Below are positions 1 through 5,928 of a DNA stretch of 7,045 nucleotides, one piece after another. Source of the stretch: an uncultured Campylobacter sp. (GTDB lineage: Bacteria > Campylobacterota > Campylobacteria > Campylobacterales > Campylobacteraceae). How positions within the stretch are numbered: position 1 is the stretch's first letter; each line of letters begins with the position of its first letter. The stretch lies in assembly GCF_937997465.1 (NCBI RefSeq), contig NZ_CALKTQ010000089.1, positions 1 to 7,045 of the forward strand, given 5' to 3'. Position numbers and translations under genes: made by a program. The notes under the pieces are model-generated. The model saw only the letters and a list, made by a program, of their open reading frames with translations. It was not told the origin of the DNA and did no database searches.

Positions 1-295
1 CGCCAAAATACCGAACTATTAGCGCGCCCGAGTTTACGAGCTGGGCGCCTCTAAGCGCGTTTAGCGAGGGTTGCCCGCTCGTGCCCTTTGGCTCGCCGTC
101 GTCGCTTTGATTTTCCACTATCTGGCCGTAGCCGTTTCGTTCGCGCAGCGCCCACACGACGTGCGCGGCCTTTGGATGCTCGGCCTTTAGGCGCTCGTGC
201 AAGGCCTTAAACTCGCAAATAGGACACAAAAAACACAAAAACGTCGATTTTTTGGCTTCAGTTTTGGTCGATACGACCCGCAAAACCGTTTGCAA
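1..295 (-). CDS. yigZ: YigZ/IMPACT family protein (UPF0029), N-terminal part; 3' end beyond window
   Basis: Reading the minus strand gives 98 uninterrupted codons that run off the left edge. The family signature is plain: HPKAAHVVWALR at about residues 40-51, NGYGQIVENQSDDGEPKGTS at 54-73, GQPSLNALRGAQLVNSGALI just after, and VRYFG at the edge. This is the N-terminal domain of YigZ/IMPACT proteins (usually about 200 residues). IMPACT in eukaryotes regulates the Gcn2 kinase; the bacterial role is poorly defined. The start is TTG at 295-293, preceded by AAGGAG (305-300); no ATG or GTG is available in frame because TAA lies at 307-305. Unusual here is Cys21-x2-Cys24-x2-Cys27, where family members mostly have hydrophobic or small residues. 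The gene is divergent from the ABC exporter. Family assignment is firm; function is not shown by the sequence. Confidence 0.9.
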   Translation of the reverse strand, partial: MQTVLRVVSTKTEAKKSTFLCFLCPICEFKALHERLKAEHPKAAHVVWALRERNGYGQIVENQSDDGEPKGTSGQPSLNALRGAQLVNSGALIVRYFG

Positions 296-318
296 ATTTC
301 TCCTTTAAATAAAGCCCG

Positions 319-324
319 ATTTTA
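319..324 (-). promoter_or_regulatory. possible -10 box for yigZ
   Basis: On the minus strand this reads TAAAAT, preceded by a T-rich stretch, as in Campylobacter sigma-70 promoters that lack a clear -35. It would start transcription close to 312, leaving a short leader that contains the AAGGAG site. The region is A+T-rich, so a chance match is possible. Confidence 0.3.
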
Positions 325-345
325 GCGAAATTTTAAAAATATTCT

Positions 346-353
346 TATAAAAT
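346..353 (+). promoter_or_regulatory. probable -10 region for the ABC exporter
   Basis: TATAAAAT lies 32 bases upstream of the exporter ATG, with T-rich blocks every 10 bases or so upstream (TTTTA, TTTTAAAAA, ATTCTT). That arrangement is typical of Campylobacter promoters, which have no conserved -35. It shares the 90-bp divergent spacer with the yigZ promoter. It is assigned by pattern only. Confidence 0.4.
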
Positions 354-385
354 GGCGGCTAAAATGAAATAAGCTCTCAAAAAGA

Positions 386-1975
386 ATGAAAATGTTTAAA
401 AAAATATCAAAAAAAACGCTTTGGCAAATCATCGCCATGATCGTATCTAGCGCCGTTTTTAGCGGCTCTGGGATCCTGATACTAGCCTTTATCAACAAAT
501 ACCTCTTAAATTTAAAAGAACAAGACGCTCAAATTTTGCTCGCATTTTTTGCGCTTTTGATTTTATTTTTGGGCTTTTCGGTGCTCTCGCGCATCGCTCT
601 TAGCGTAATCGGCAACGACTTTGTCTACGAGCTGCGAGCCAAAACGATAAAAAGGATCCTAGATACCGCAAATCAAAAAATCGTAGCCGCGGGCAAGTCA
701 AATTTGATCGCCTCGCTCTCAAGCGACGTGCGCAGCCTAACCGACGGCTTTATGCAGGTGCCAAGCATCATCCAAGGCGTGCTCATCATCGGCGCGACGG
801 GCGCTTATGTGCTTTATATCTCAGCCGAGATTTTCGTGTTTTTGGTGCTTTGGATGAGCGCGGCGACATGGATTTGCCGATACTTCATCAAAAATATCCA
901 CAAATACTACGAACAATGCCGTAACGGCGAGGATGCGCTATACCGCGACTATCAGACCTGCATCGAGGGACACAGGGAGCTTAGCTTAAATTTAGCCCGC
1001 GCGAAACGGCTTTTTTGGGACCGCTTTATCCCAAACGCAAAAAGCCTGCGCGAAAATATCGTAAAAGCCGAGATCCATCAGTCCTTTATGAGCAACTGGC
1101 TAAACACCGTGATGCTAGGCGCCGTGGGCATCGAGATATATTTTTGCCTAGCCTACGACGCCGCAAGCCTGCAAGACGCGATCACGGTTGCGCTAGCGAT
1201 ACTTTTTTTGCGAGCGCCCCTCATGATGCTGCTTTACTCGGTGCCTAGCGTATTTCGCGCGCGTATCGCCTACGAGCGGCTAAAAAAGCTAGACCTAGCG
1301 CCCTTTGAGCCGGAATTTGAGCTAGGCGAGACGGCTCCGCAAATTTGGCAAAAACTGCGCCTAAAAGATATAAATTTCGCCTATGACGAGGGGAGCGAAT
1401 TTGCGCTAAAAGATATAAATTTAGAGGTTAGTCGCGGCGATACGGTATTTTTGATCGGTAAAAACGGTAGCGGCAAAAGCACGCTATTTATGATCCTAGC
1501 CGGGCTTCTAGCGCCAAAAAGCGGCGAGATGTTCGCAGATGACGTCAAGATCACCGAGTCAAATTTAAAAAGCTACGCAAACACGATTAGCGCGGTGTTT
1601 AGCGACTTTTATCTCTTTGACGAAGTGATGAGCGAGGATGAGGCACTAATAGAGGAGCTGCTAAAAAAGATGTCGATAGAAAATAAAGTAAGCGTCAAGG
1701 ACGGGAATTTTAGCACGCTAAATCTCTCCCAAGGCCAGAAAAAGCGCCTCGCGATGGTCGCGGCGTTGCTTGAAAAGCGCAAATTTTTGATCCTTGACGA
1801 GTGGGCGGCTGATCAAGACCCCGAGTTTAGGCGGCATTTTTACACTGAGTTTTTGCCGGAGCTTAAAGCACAAGGCTACACGATTTTTGCGATCAGCCAC
1901 GACGATGCGTATTTTGGTGCGGCGGATAAAATTTACGAGATAAAAAACGGCAAAATCGCGCTTATTAAGGGCTAA
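386..1975 (+). CDS. YojI/PvdE-type cyclic peptide ABC exporter, fused permease and ATPase
   Basis: This 529-residue protein is an inner-membrane exporter half-transporter that should work as a dimer. Six hydrophobic segments lie at about 14-38, 49-75, 127-147, 149-169, 236-258 and 264-286, followed by a nucleotide-binding domain. Visible motifs are Walker A GKNGSGKS (358-365), signature LSQGQ (447-451), Walker B FLILDE (467-472) and H-loop ISHDD with His505. The run DEWAADQDPEFRR after Walker B, and AVFSDFYLF in place of a normal Q-loop glutamine region, are typical of the YojI/PvdE/SyrD group (cyclic peptide export family). YojI exports microcin J25 in E. coli, and PvdE moves pyoverdine precursor. 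Length matches (about 545 in relatives). No strong ribosome binding site precedes the ATG at 386; the ATG at 392 is an alternative. The DUF2470-like gene starts 56 bp downstream and may be co-transcribed. The substrate is unknown because no peptide or NRPS gene is in view. Confidence 0.88.
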   Translation: MKMFKKISKKTLWQIIAMIVSSAVFSGSGILILAFINKYLLNLKEQDAQILLAFFALLILFLGFSVLSRIALSVIGNDFVYELRAKTIKRILDTANQKIVAAGKSNLIASLSSDVRSLTDGFMQVPSIIQGVLIIGATGAYVLYISAEIFVFLVLWMSAATWICRYFIKNIHKYYEQCRNGEDALYRDYQTCIEGHRELSLNLARAKRLFWDRFIPNAKSLRENIVKAEIHQSFMSNWLNTVMLGAVGIEIYFCLAYDAASLQDAITVALAILFLRAPLMMLLYSVPSVFRARIAYERLKKLDLAPFEPEFELGETAPQIWQKLRLKDINFAYDEGSEFALKDINLEVSRGDTVFLIGKNGSGKSTLFMILAGLLAPKSGEMFADDVKITESNLKSYANTISAVFSDFYLFDEVMSEDEALIEELLKKMSIENKVSVKDGNFSTLNLSQGQKKRLAMVAALLEKRKFLILDEWAADQDPEFRRHFYTEFLPELKAQGYTIFAISHDDAYFGAADKIYEIKNGKIALIKG

Positions 1976-2031
1976 ATTTCAGCTAAAGATGGTTAAAATA
2001 ACGGATATCATTTTAAAATCAAGGAGACATA

Positions 2032-2301
2032 ATGCAGCTAAGCGAAGAGGCAAGAGAAGCCAAAGAGATGGCGCTAGGTATGATGAATGATAACTTCATC
2101 GGCCTTACAGAGGATATGTGCGCGAAATTTGGCGGCTTTACGAACCCGCAAAACGTCAAAATGACCGATATCACCGAGGACGGCATGCACATCGCGTGCG
2201 ATGAGGGCGAGGTCTTCGTGCCGTTTGAGAAAAAAGCCGAACTAACGGTCGAGAGCCTACGCGACGAGGTCATAAACATCGTAAACAGCATGGAGGGCTG
2301 A
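2032..2301 (+). CDS. small DUF2470-like protein (resembles the N-terminal domain of HugZ heme oxygenases)
   Basis: This is an 89-residue soluble protein with no signal peptide or membrane segment. A strong AAGGAG (2021-2026) sits 5 bases before the ATG. The order of elements, an N-terminal helix with MMNDNF (17-22), then LTEDMCAKFGG (25-35), NVKMTDITEDGMHI (41-54), VPFEKKAEL (63-71) and a C-terminal helix, matches my recollection of the first about 90 residues of H. pylori HugZ (HMNAHH..., NVAFKSVDSQGI..., FNHEV...), i.e. the DUF2470 fold. The histidines of HugZ's HMNxHH are replaced by Met/Asn here, and the split-barrel heme-oxygenase part is absent, so catalysis is not expected. It lies 56 bp after the exporter and upstream of a TonB receptor, which fits a heme or iron role, but this is inference. 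The coding region is certain from its RBS and composition; the family link is moderate. Confidence 0.75.
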   Translation: MQLSEEAREAKEMALGMMNDNFIGLTEDMCAKFGGFTNPQNVKMTDITEDGMHIACDEGEVFVPFEKKAELTVESLRDEVINIVNSMEG

Positions 2302-2308
2302 ATCCTCC
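2292..2308 (+). terminator. weak hairpin over the stop codon of the small DUF2470-like gene
   Basis: GGAGG (2292-2296) pairs with CCTCC (2304-2308) across a 7-base loop that contains the TGA stop. There is no immediate T-run (the next T-rich bases are near 2318), so it is at best a weak terminator or a 3' mRNA-stabilising hairpin. Confidence 0.22.
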
Positions 2309-2540
2309 CCTTGCGCCTCTTTAGCCGGAGCGTAAATTTAGCGCGCTCGCTTGTTTTTACGCCAAATTTAACCCTCAAATTTAAACCCTTCCAAGCTTTA
2401 CCTCGCATCAAATTTATTTTTAAAGCCTTTAAAATTTGTTCTTTAAATTTTACGATTTAAACGCTCAAAATCGTCTGCAAATTTAAACCCGAAATCCCAC
2501 TCGAATTTCTATTTTATAAATTAAACTTACATAAATTGAT
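2302..2540. other. A+T-rich intergenic spacer without a supported gene
   Basis: The spacer is packed with AAATTTA words. It holds two weak inverted repeats: GCGTAAA (2330-2336) with TTTACGC (2356-2362), and AAAATTT (2431-2437) with AAATTTT (2445-2451). Neither has the stem plus T-run of a convincing terminator. The only long frame (minus strand) is antisense to the small gene and lacks family resemblance. The right end carries the promoter and operator of receptor 1. Confidence 0.5.
2515..2521 (+). promoter_or_regulatory. possible -10 box for TonB receptor 1
   Basis: TATAAAT follows a T-rich block (TTTCTATTT). Transcription from here would start near 2528, placing the Fur-like palindrome just downstream in a repressing position. 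An alternative -10 (TATGAT, 2555-2560) overlaps the palindrome itself and would leave a leader barely longer than the RBS. Confidence 0.33.
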
Positions 2541-2563
2541 TTTTATTATTAATTATGATAAAA
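2541..2563 (+). promoter_or_regulatory. Fur-box-like 23-bp palindrome upstream of TonB receptor 1
   Basis: The site is an inverted repeat centred on 2552: the outer arms TTTTAT (2541-2546) and ATAAAA (2558-2563) pair perfectly, and 9 of 11 positions are symmetrical overall. Its content (TTATTA...TTATGATAA) resembles the A+T-rich Fur operator of Campylobacter. It lies 15 bp before the receptor ATG, next to possible -10 boxes. Fur repression under iron-replete conditions is the expected logic; binding is inferred from sequence alone. Confidence 0.5.
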
Positions 2564-2566
2564 TCG

Positions 2567-2573
2567 AAGGGAG
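2567..2573 (+). promoter_or_regulatory. ribosome binding site that sets the start of TonB receptor 1
   Basis: AAGGGAG sits 5 bases before the ATG at 2579. An in-frame ATG at 2555 lies inside the palindrome, has no RBS and would put extra residues before the signal peptide, so 2579 is the true start. Confidence 0.7.
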
Positions 2574-2578
2574 TTAAA

Positions 2579-4669
2579 ATGAGCAAAAAAAGATTAGGCG
2601 CGCAAGGCGGCAAATTTATACTTTTGTCGCTAGTAGCAGCCGCGAGCCTAAACGCACAAACCCAAAACATCACGCTTGACGCCGCCATAGTAACGGCGAC
2701 GGGTTTTGAAAGCACGCTAAAAGACGAGACTAGAAATATATTCGTCGTAACCAAAACAGACATCGAGGCCTACGGCTACCGCTCGGTAAAAGAGCTCGTA
2801 GAAAAGATCCCTAGCGTCGATTTCGTCAGCACCTCAAGCCTAGGCGAAAACATAGACATGCGCGGACAAGGTATGCGCGGAGACGGCGCGACGCCGACTA
2901 TGGCCGTAAAAATCATGCTAAACGGAGTACCGATAAATATGGTCGATGCGGCGCATGGCATAATACCGCTTGAGATGATCGCGATCGAGGACATCGAGCA
3001 GGTCAAAGTGATGCCGGGAGGCGGAGCCGTGCTCTACGGCAGCGGCACTAGAGGCGGCGTGGTAAATATCATCACCAAGCAAAAGCCGCGAGATTTTTTC
3101 GCAAACGTGAGCTCCAAGATAGGCTCGTATAGCTACCGCGACGCCGCAGCCACCGTCGGCGGAAACGTGAGCGAGGATCTGTTTTTAAAATTTAGCGACA
3201 AGGCCTTCGGTCAAAAAGGCTACAGACACGACTACAAGGAGTGCAAAACTACCTAAGCGGCGGGCTAAACTACAAATTTAACGACTCTCACTCACTAAAT
3301 TTGACGCCTAGCATATTTAAATCAAAAAGGAACGATCCGGGCACCCTAACCCAAGATCAAGTCTCGCAAAACCGCAGGCAAAATGCAAATAACGGCCTAA
3401 CAAAGCTCTTTGAAAACGAGAAAATCGGCGTTAGCGCCGTTTACGAGGGCAAATTTAACGACTTTTACTCGGTAAATTTGATGCCGTATTATCAAAAAAT
3501 CAAAATCAAAACCTCCTCGACCGAGTCGGCTCGCGGCGTGCGCTATCCATCGAAAGGGCTTTTTGGCGATAAAAAATACGGCGTAAATTTTAAAAACAAG
3601 CTCGACTACGGCAGCGGCGAGTTTATCTTCGGCTACGAACTATGAGCAAAACAAAGGCGAGAGAGAGTCGCACTACAAGGTGAAAACATCGCCGATAATA
3701 AGCCTAAAACACGACACGACGCTTGATCTACAAAAGACCACTCACGCGCTTTATTTTATGGAAAAGCATAAATTTACGCAGGTTTTTGATCTAAGCTTCG
3801 GGTATAGATTTGAGCGCGCGCAGTACGAGGCCAGCAGGGTTTCAGATATGAAGGGCTTTAGAAACGGCATGCCTTTTCCTCCGATGACTAGCTACAACGC
3901 CATAAGCGACGGCAGAGATATCGACAACCACGCGTTTGAGTTTACGCCAAATTTCAGATACTCAGACACCGGAAACGTATATTTTAAATTTGAGCGCGGC
4001 TACATCTCGCCCTCGCCTTCTCAGCTAACCGACAAAGATCAGATCACTAAACAATACAAATTTAACGACCTAAAATCGGAAAAATTTAACACCTACGAGA
4101 TCGAGCTAAAAGATCACGTCGCAAGCATGCCGGTAAACGCTACCGTGTTTTTAACCGACACTAGCGACGAGATAGCCTATGTCGAGCTCGGGGCCAACCA
4201 CGGAGACGCTTGGAAATACTACAACATCGCAAAAACTAGACGCTACGGATTTGAGTTTTTTAGCAGGCAAAATCTCTTTGATAGGCTGATTTTAAGCCAG
4301 TCCTACGCCTACGTAAACGCCACAATCAAAAAAGGCGATAACGCGGGCAAAGAGGTACCGTACGTCTCAAAACACAAATTTATATTCGGCGCGGACTACG
4401 AGATCGTGAGCGACTTGCACGTGTTTGCGGACTATAAATTTTACTCAAAGAAAAAGGACGTAAACTACGACAACATCCCATCTCGCAGCATCGTGGACGC
4501 AGGCCTTTCGTATAAATTTAAAAACGGATTTGGCATAACAGGAGGCGTAAAAAATCTCTTTAACAAAAAATACTACGACTACCAAGGCAAAAACAACCAA
4601 ACCGGCATCTACGAGTATAGCCCGGCAAACGAGCGAAACTACTACGTAGAGTTTAAGTACACCTACTAA
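2579..4669 (+). pseudogene. TonB-dependent outer-membrane receptor 1, with two compensating frameshifts
   Basis: Read through both shifts, this is a 696-residue receptor, full length for the family. It has a signal peptide (about 1-26, cleavage after SLNA), a TonB-box-like ITLDAAIVTA (31-40), a plug domain with DMRGQG (93-98) and MPGGGAVLYGSGTRGGVVNI ending in ITK (145-167), then a 22-strand-type barrel ending YYVEFKYTY with a terminal aromatic residue. The frame is lost at 3239-3241: after HDYK a base is missing (GA then GTG), giving a stop at 3254-3256. It is regained at 3637-3640, where GAAC carries one extra A compared with the expected GAC of FGYDYEQ. Between them about 132 codons (NYLSGGLNYKF...) read in another frame and remain receptor-like, matching receptor 2 (DYVSGGLTYQI..., FIFGYDF). 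As written, the product would stop inside the early barrel and be non-functional. Sequencing errors are an equally good explanation. The ligand is unknown; iron, heme or siderophore is likely from the Fur-like site. Confidence 0.85.
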
Positions 4670-4675
4670 ACCGCT

Positions 4676-4710
4676 AAATTTAGGGCTTTGTGTCCTAAAT
4701 TTGCCTTTTT
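4676..4710 (+). terminator. rho-independent terminator after TonB receptor 1
   Basis: AAATTTAGG (4676-4684) pairs perfectly with CCTAAATTT (4694-4702) over a 9-base loop. GCC and five T's (4706-4710) follow. It starts 7 bases after the receptor stop and separates this unit from exbB. The stem is A+T-rich, so efficiency may be moderate. Confidence 0.6.
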
Positions 4711-4800
4711 GGACGCTCTGTTTCTCTGCGAAAAGTTATTTGGATTTTGTTATCTAACGTTATGAAATACCGTCAAATTTTATTACCGATTAATGATAGC

Positions 4801-4819
4801 AGCGGTATAATAAACCGCT
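4801..4819 (+). repeat. 6-bp inverted repeat flanking the exbB -10 box
   Basis: AGCGGT (4801-4806) and ACCGCT (4814-4819) are perfect inverted repeats with ATAATAA between them, so the -10 box lies in the centre. This could be an operator for a dimeric regulator, or a hairpin with trailing T's (4819-4822) ending upstream readthrough. Neither role can be decided from sequence. Confidence 0.4.
4806..4811 (+). promoter_or_regulatory. -10 box of the exbB-exbD-receptor 2 operon
   Basis: TATAAT matches the consensus exactly. A T-rich block (AAATTTTATTA, 4776-4786) lies upstream and no clear -35 is seen, as usual in Campylobacter. Transcription would start near 4818, about 27 bases before the exbB ATG. 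Confidence 0.55.
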
Positions 4820-4822
4820 TTT

Positions 4823-4841
4823 GATAATTAATATTAGGATT
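4823..4841 (+). promoter_or_regulatory. possible Fur-type operator upstream of exbB
   Basis: The 19 bases begin GATAATTAATATTA and match about 12 of 19 positions of the classical GATAATGATAATCATTATC Fur box. They lie around and just after the predicted transcription start. The 10-base word ATAATTAATA (4824-4833) is the reverse complement of TATTAATTAT (2547-2556) in the palindrome before receptor 1, hinting at a shared regulator. Symmetry is poorer than at receptor 1. Confidence 0.35.
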
Positions 4842-4844
4842 AAA

Positions 4845-5474
4845 ATGTTTGAGTATATAGAAGTCGGCGGTATATTTATGTGGCCGATATTTTGCCTCTC
4901 GGTGCTTGGCGTTGCGGTGCTTCTTGAAAAGGGAGCGTATTTTTTATTTATCGAAATAGACGCTACCAGCTCGTTTAAGATCAAGCTTTGCAATCTTATT
5001 TTAGAAGGCGACTACGCAAAAATCAAAGAGTTTTGCAAAAGCTACAAAAACTCGCTTGCTAAAACCGCGCTTTTCGTCGCGGAAAATTTGGGCGAAGGCG
5101 CTAGCAAAACGCAGATCGACTACATCGCCGAGGAGGCCGTATCCATGCAGCTAACCTCGCTTGAGCGGCGCACGTGGATACTGGGGCTTTGCGCGAGCGC
5201 GAGCCCGCAGCTAGGGCTACTGGGCACGATAGTTGGTATGATAAAGGCCTTTAGCGGACTTAGCGGCGGAGTGGACGCTCCGCTCGTAGCAGTCGGTATC
5301 TCCGAGGCGCTTTATACGACGGCTTTTGGGCTTATAGTGGCGATTCCTTGCGTGATATTTTTTCTCATGATTAGCAAGAAAATAGACTTCATCCTAAACG
5401 ATCTAAACCGCATTATGAGCCTGTTTGGCCGCAGTTTTGAAAGGAGAAGCTGTGAAGTATGTCCGCAGAGATAA
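4845..5474 (+). CDS. exbB: ExbB, MotA/TolQ/ExbB proton-channel family subunit of the TonB motor
   Basis: This 209-residue inner-membrane protein, with ExbD, uses the proton gradient to drive TonB. Three hydrophobic segments are at about 11-28, 112-135 and 155-177, with a cytoplasmic region in between containing ISxx-like EEAVSMQLTSLERR (96-109). Conserved family motifs are SPQLGLLGTIVGMIKAF (120-136) and ISEALYTTAFGLIVAIP (152-168), including the channel-lining threonines (about T128 and T158/T159). ATG at 4845 is chosen because AGGA (4836-4839) precedes it by 5 bases; an in-frame TTG at 4821 lacks an RBS and lies at the likely transcription start. The last 23 bases overlap exbD. The C-terminal tail (RRSCEVCPQR) is probably just a consequence of that overlap. 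TolQ is an alternative, but the receptor downstream favours ExbB. Confidence 0.9.
   Translation: MFEYIEVGGIFMWPIFCLSVLGVAVLLEKGAYFLFIEIDATSSFKIKLCNLILEGDYAKIKEFCKSYKNSLAKTALFVAENLGEGASKTQIDYIAEEAVSMQLTSLERRTWILGLCASASPQLGLLGTIVGMIKAFSGLSGGVDAPLVAVGISEALYTTAFGLIVAIPCVIFFLMISKKIDFILNDLNRIMSLFGRSFERRSCEVCPQR
5441..5446 (+). promoter_or_regulatory. ribosome binding site that sets the GTG start of exbD
   Basis: AAGGAG lies inside the 3' end of exbB, 5 bases before GTG at 5452. An in-frame TTG at 5425 has no such site and would add nine residues not typical of the ExbD N-terminus, so the GTG is preferred. Confidence 0.7.
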
Positions 5475-5874
5475 GACCAGATACGCCGGCATCTCGATGT
5501 TAAATTTGATCGACGTGATATTTGTGCTTTTGCTATTTTTTATGGTCACGACCTCTTTTAACAAATTTGCCCACATCGACATCGTCCTGCCCCAAAGCGC
5601 GTCAAATTTGGACGAAAAAGATACCAAAAACGTCGAGGTTTTTTATCTACTTAACGGCGAAGTGCTTTTGAGTATAAACGGCGAGCAAAAAAGCTTAAAT
5701 TTAGCAGATCTAGCCGCGCAAATCGCAAATTTAACCCCAAAGCAAAAAGAGAGCGTCAAACTAAACGCAGATGAAGCGATAAACTACGGCGAGGTCGTAA
5801 ATTTGATCTCTATTTTAAAAGATAGCGGCACGCAAAACGTCGAGCTAAATATCAAGAAAAAGCCCAAAGGATAG
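5452..5874 (+). CDS. exbD: ExbD, biopolymer transport protein (TonB motor subunit)
   Basis: This protein has 140 residues, normal for ExbD. A short basic cytoplasmic N-terminus (KYVRRDKTR) is followed by one membrane helix (about 17-35, MLNLIDVIFVLLLFFMVTT) and a periplasmic domain (36-140). Asp21 in LNLIDVIF is at the position of the essential proton-carrying aspartate (Asp25 of E. coli ExbD). The HIDIVLPQS segment (41-49) after the helix and VKLNADEAINYGEVV (102-116) near the C-terminus are typical of ExbD/TolR. The start overlaps exbB by 23 bases, so translation is probably coupled. The second receptor begins 50 bp downstream, suggesting one operon. TolR is the alternative, disfavoured by the context. 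Confidence 0.9.
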   Translation: MKYVRRDKTRYAGISMLNLIDVIFVLLLFFMVTTSFNKFAHIDIVLPQSASNLDEKDTKNVEVFYLLNGEVLLSINGEQKSLNLADLAAQIANLTPKQKESVKLNADEAINYGEVVNLISILKDSGTQNVELNIKKKPKG

Positions 5875-5877
5875 AAA

Positions 5878-5928
5878 ATGAACCCGGTTTTATCTCCCTG
5901 TAAATTTAACCAAGGAGAACAACTATGA
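5878..5928 (+). CDS. possible 16-residue leader peptide between exbD and TonB receptor 2
   Basis: The frame reads MNPVLSPCKFNQGEQL and its TGA overlaps the receptor ATG as ATGA (5925-5928). An AAAGGA sequence (5866-5871) in the end of exbD stands 6 bases before its ATG and could serve as an RBS. The receptor's own AAGGAG (5912-5917) lies within the frame, so ribosomes translating it would pass over that site. It may couple translation of receptor 2 to exbD, or it may be a chance ORF. No family is recognised. Confidence 0.3.
   Translation: MNPVLSPCKFNQGEQL

Noticed and set aside
1015..1248. 77-codon plus-strand frame inside the ABC exporter
   Set aside because: It is embedded in another frame of a well-supported gene, is Arg/Lys-rich with no RBS, and is a shadow.
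2330..2362. GCGTAAA/TTTACGC inverted repeat as a terminator
   Set aside because: The loop is 19 bases, the stem is only 7 bp and no T-run follows.
2019..2411. 130-codon minus-strand frame over the small DUF2470-like gene
   Set aside because: It is antisense to a gene with a strong RBS, has low-complexity Ser/Leu-rich content and no recognisable family.
2302..2540. Repeated AAATTTA words as a possible repeat array
   Set aside because: The word is frequent throughout the window, inside genes as well, with irregular spacing; it is a genome-wide composition trait of Campylobacter, not an array.
3241..3645. Separate 134-codon gene in the middle of receptor 1
   Set aside because: It has no RBS of its own, starts and ends exactly at the frame breaks, and aligns with the barrel of receptor 2; it is a segment of the frameshifted receptor.
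3230..3645. Programmed frameshifting or phase variation in receptor 1
   Set aside because: There is no slippery heptamer, homopolymer or tandem repeat at either break; two independent events or sequence errors explain it better.
3680..4669. Separate 329-codon gene at the end of receptor 1
   Set aside because: The apparent GTG start lies in mid-barrel; the frame extends upstream as YEQNKGERESHYK and continues receptor 1 after the inserted base. There is no signal peptide.
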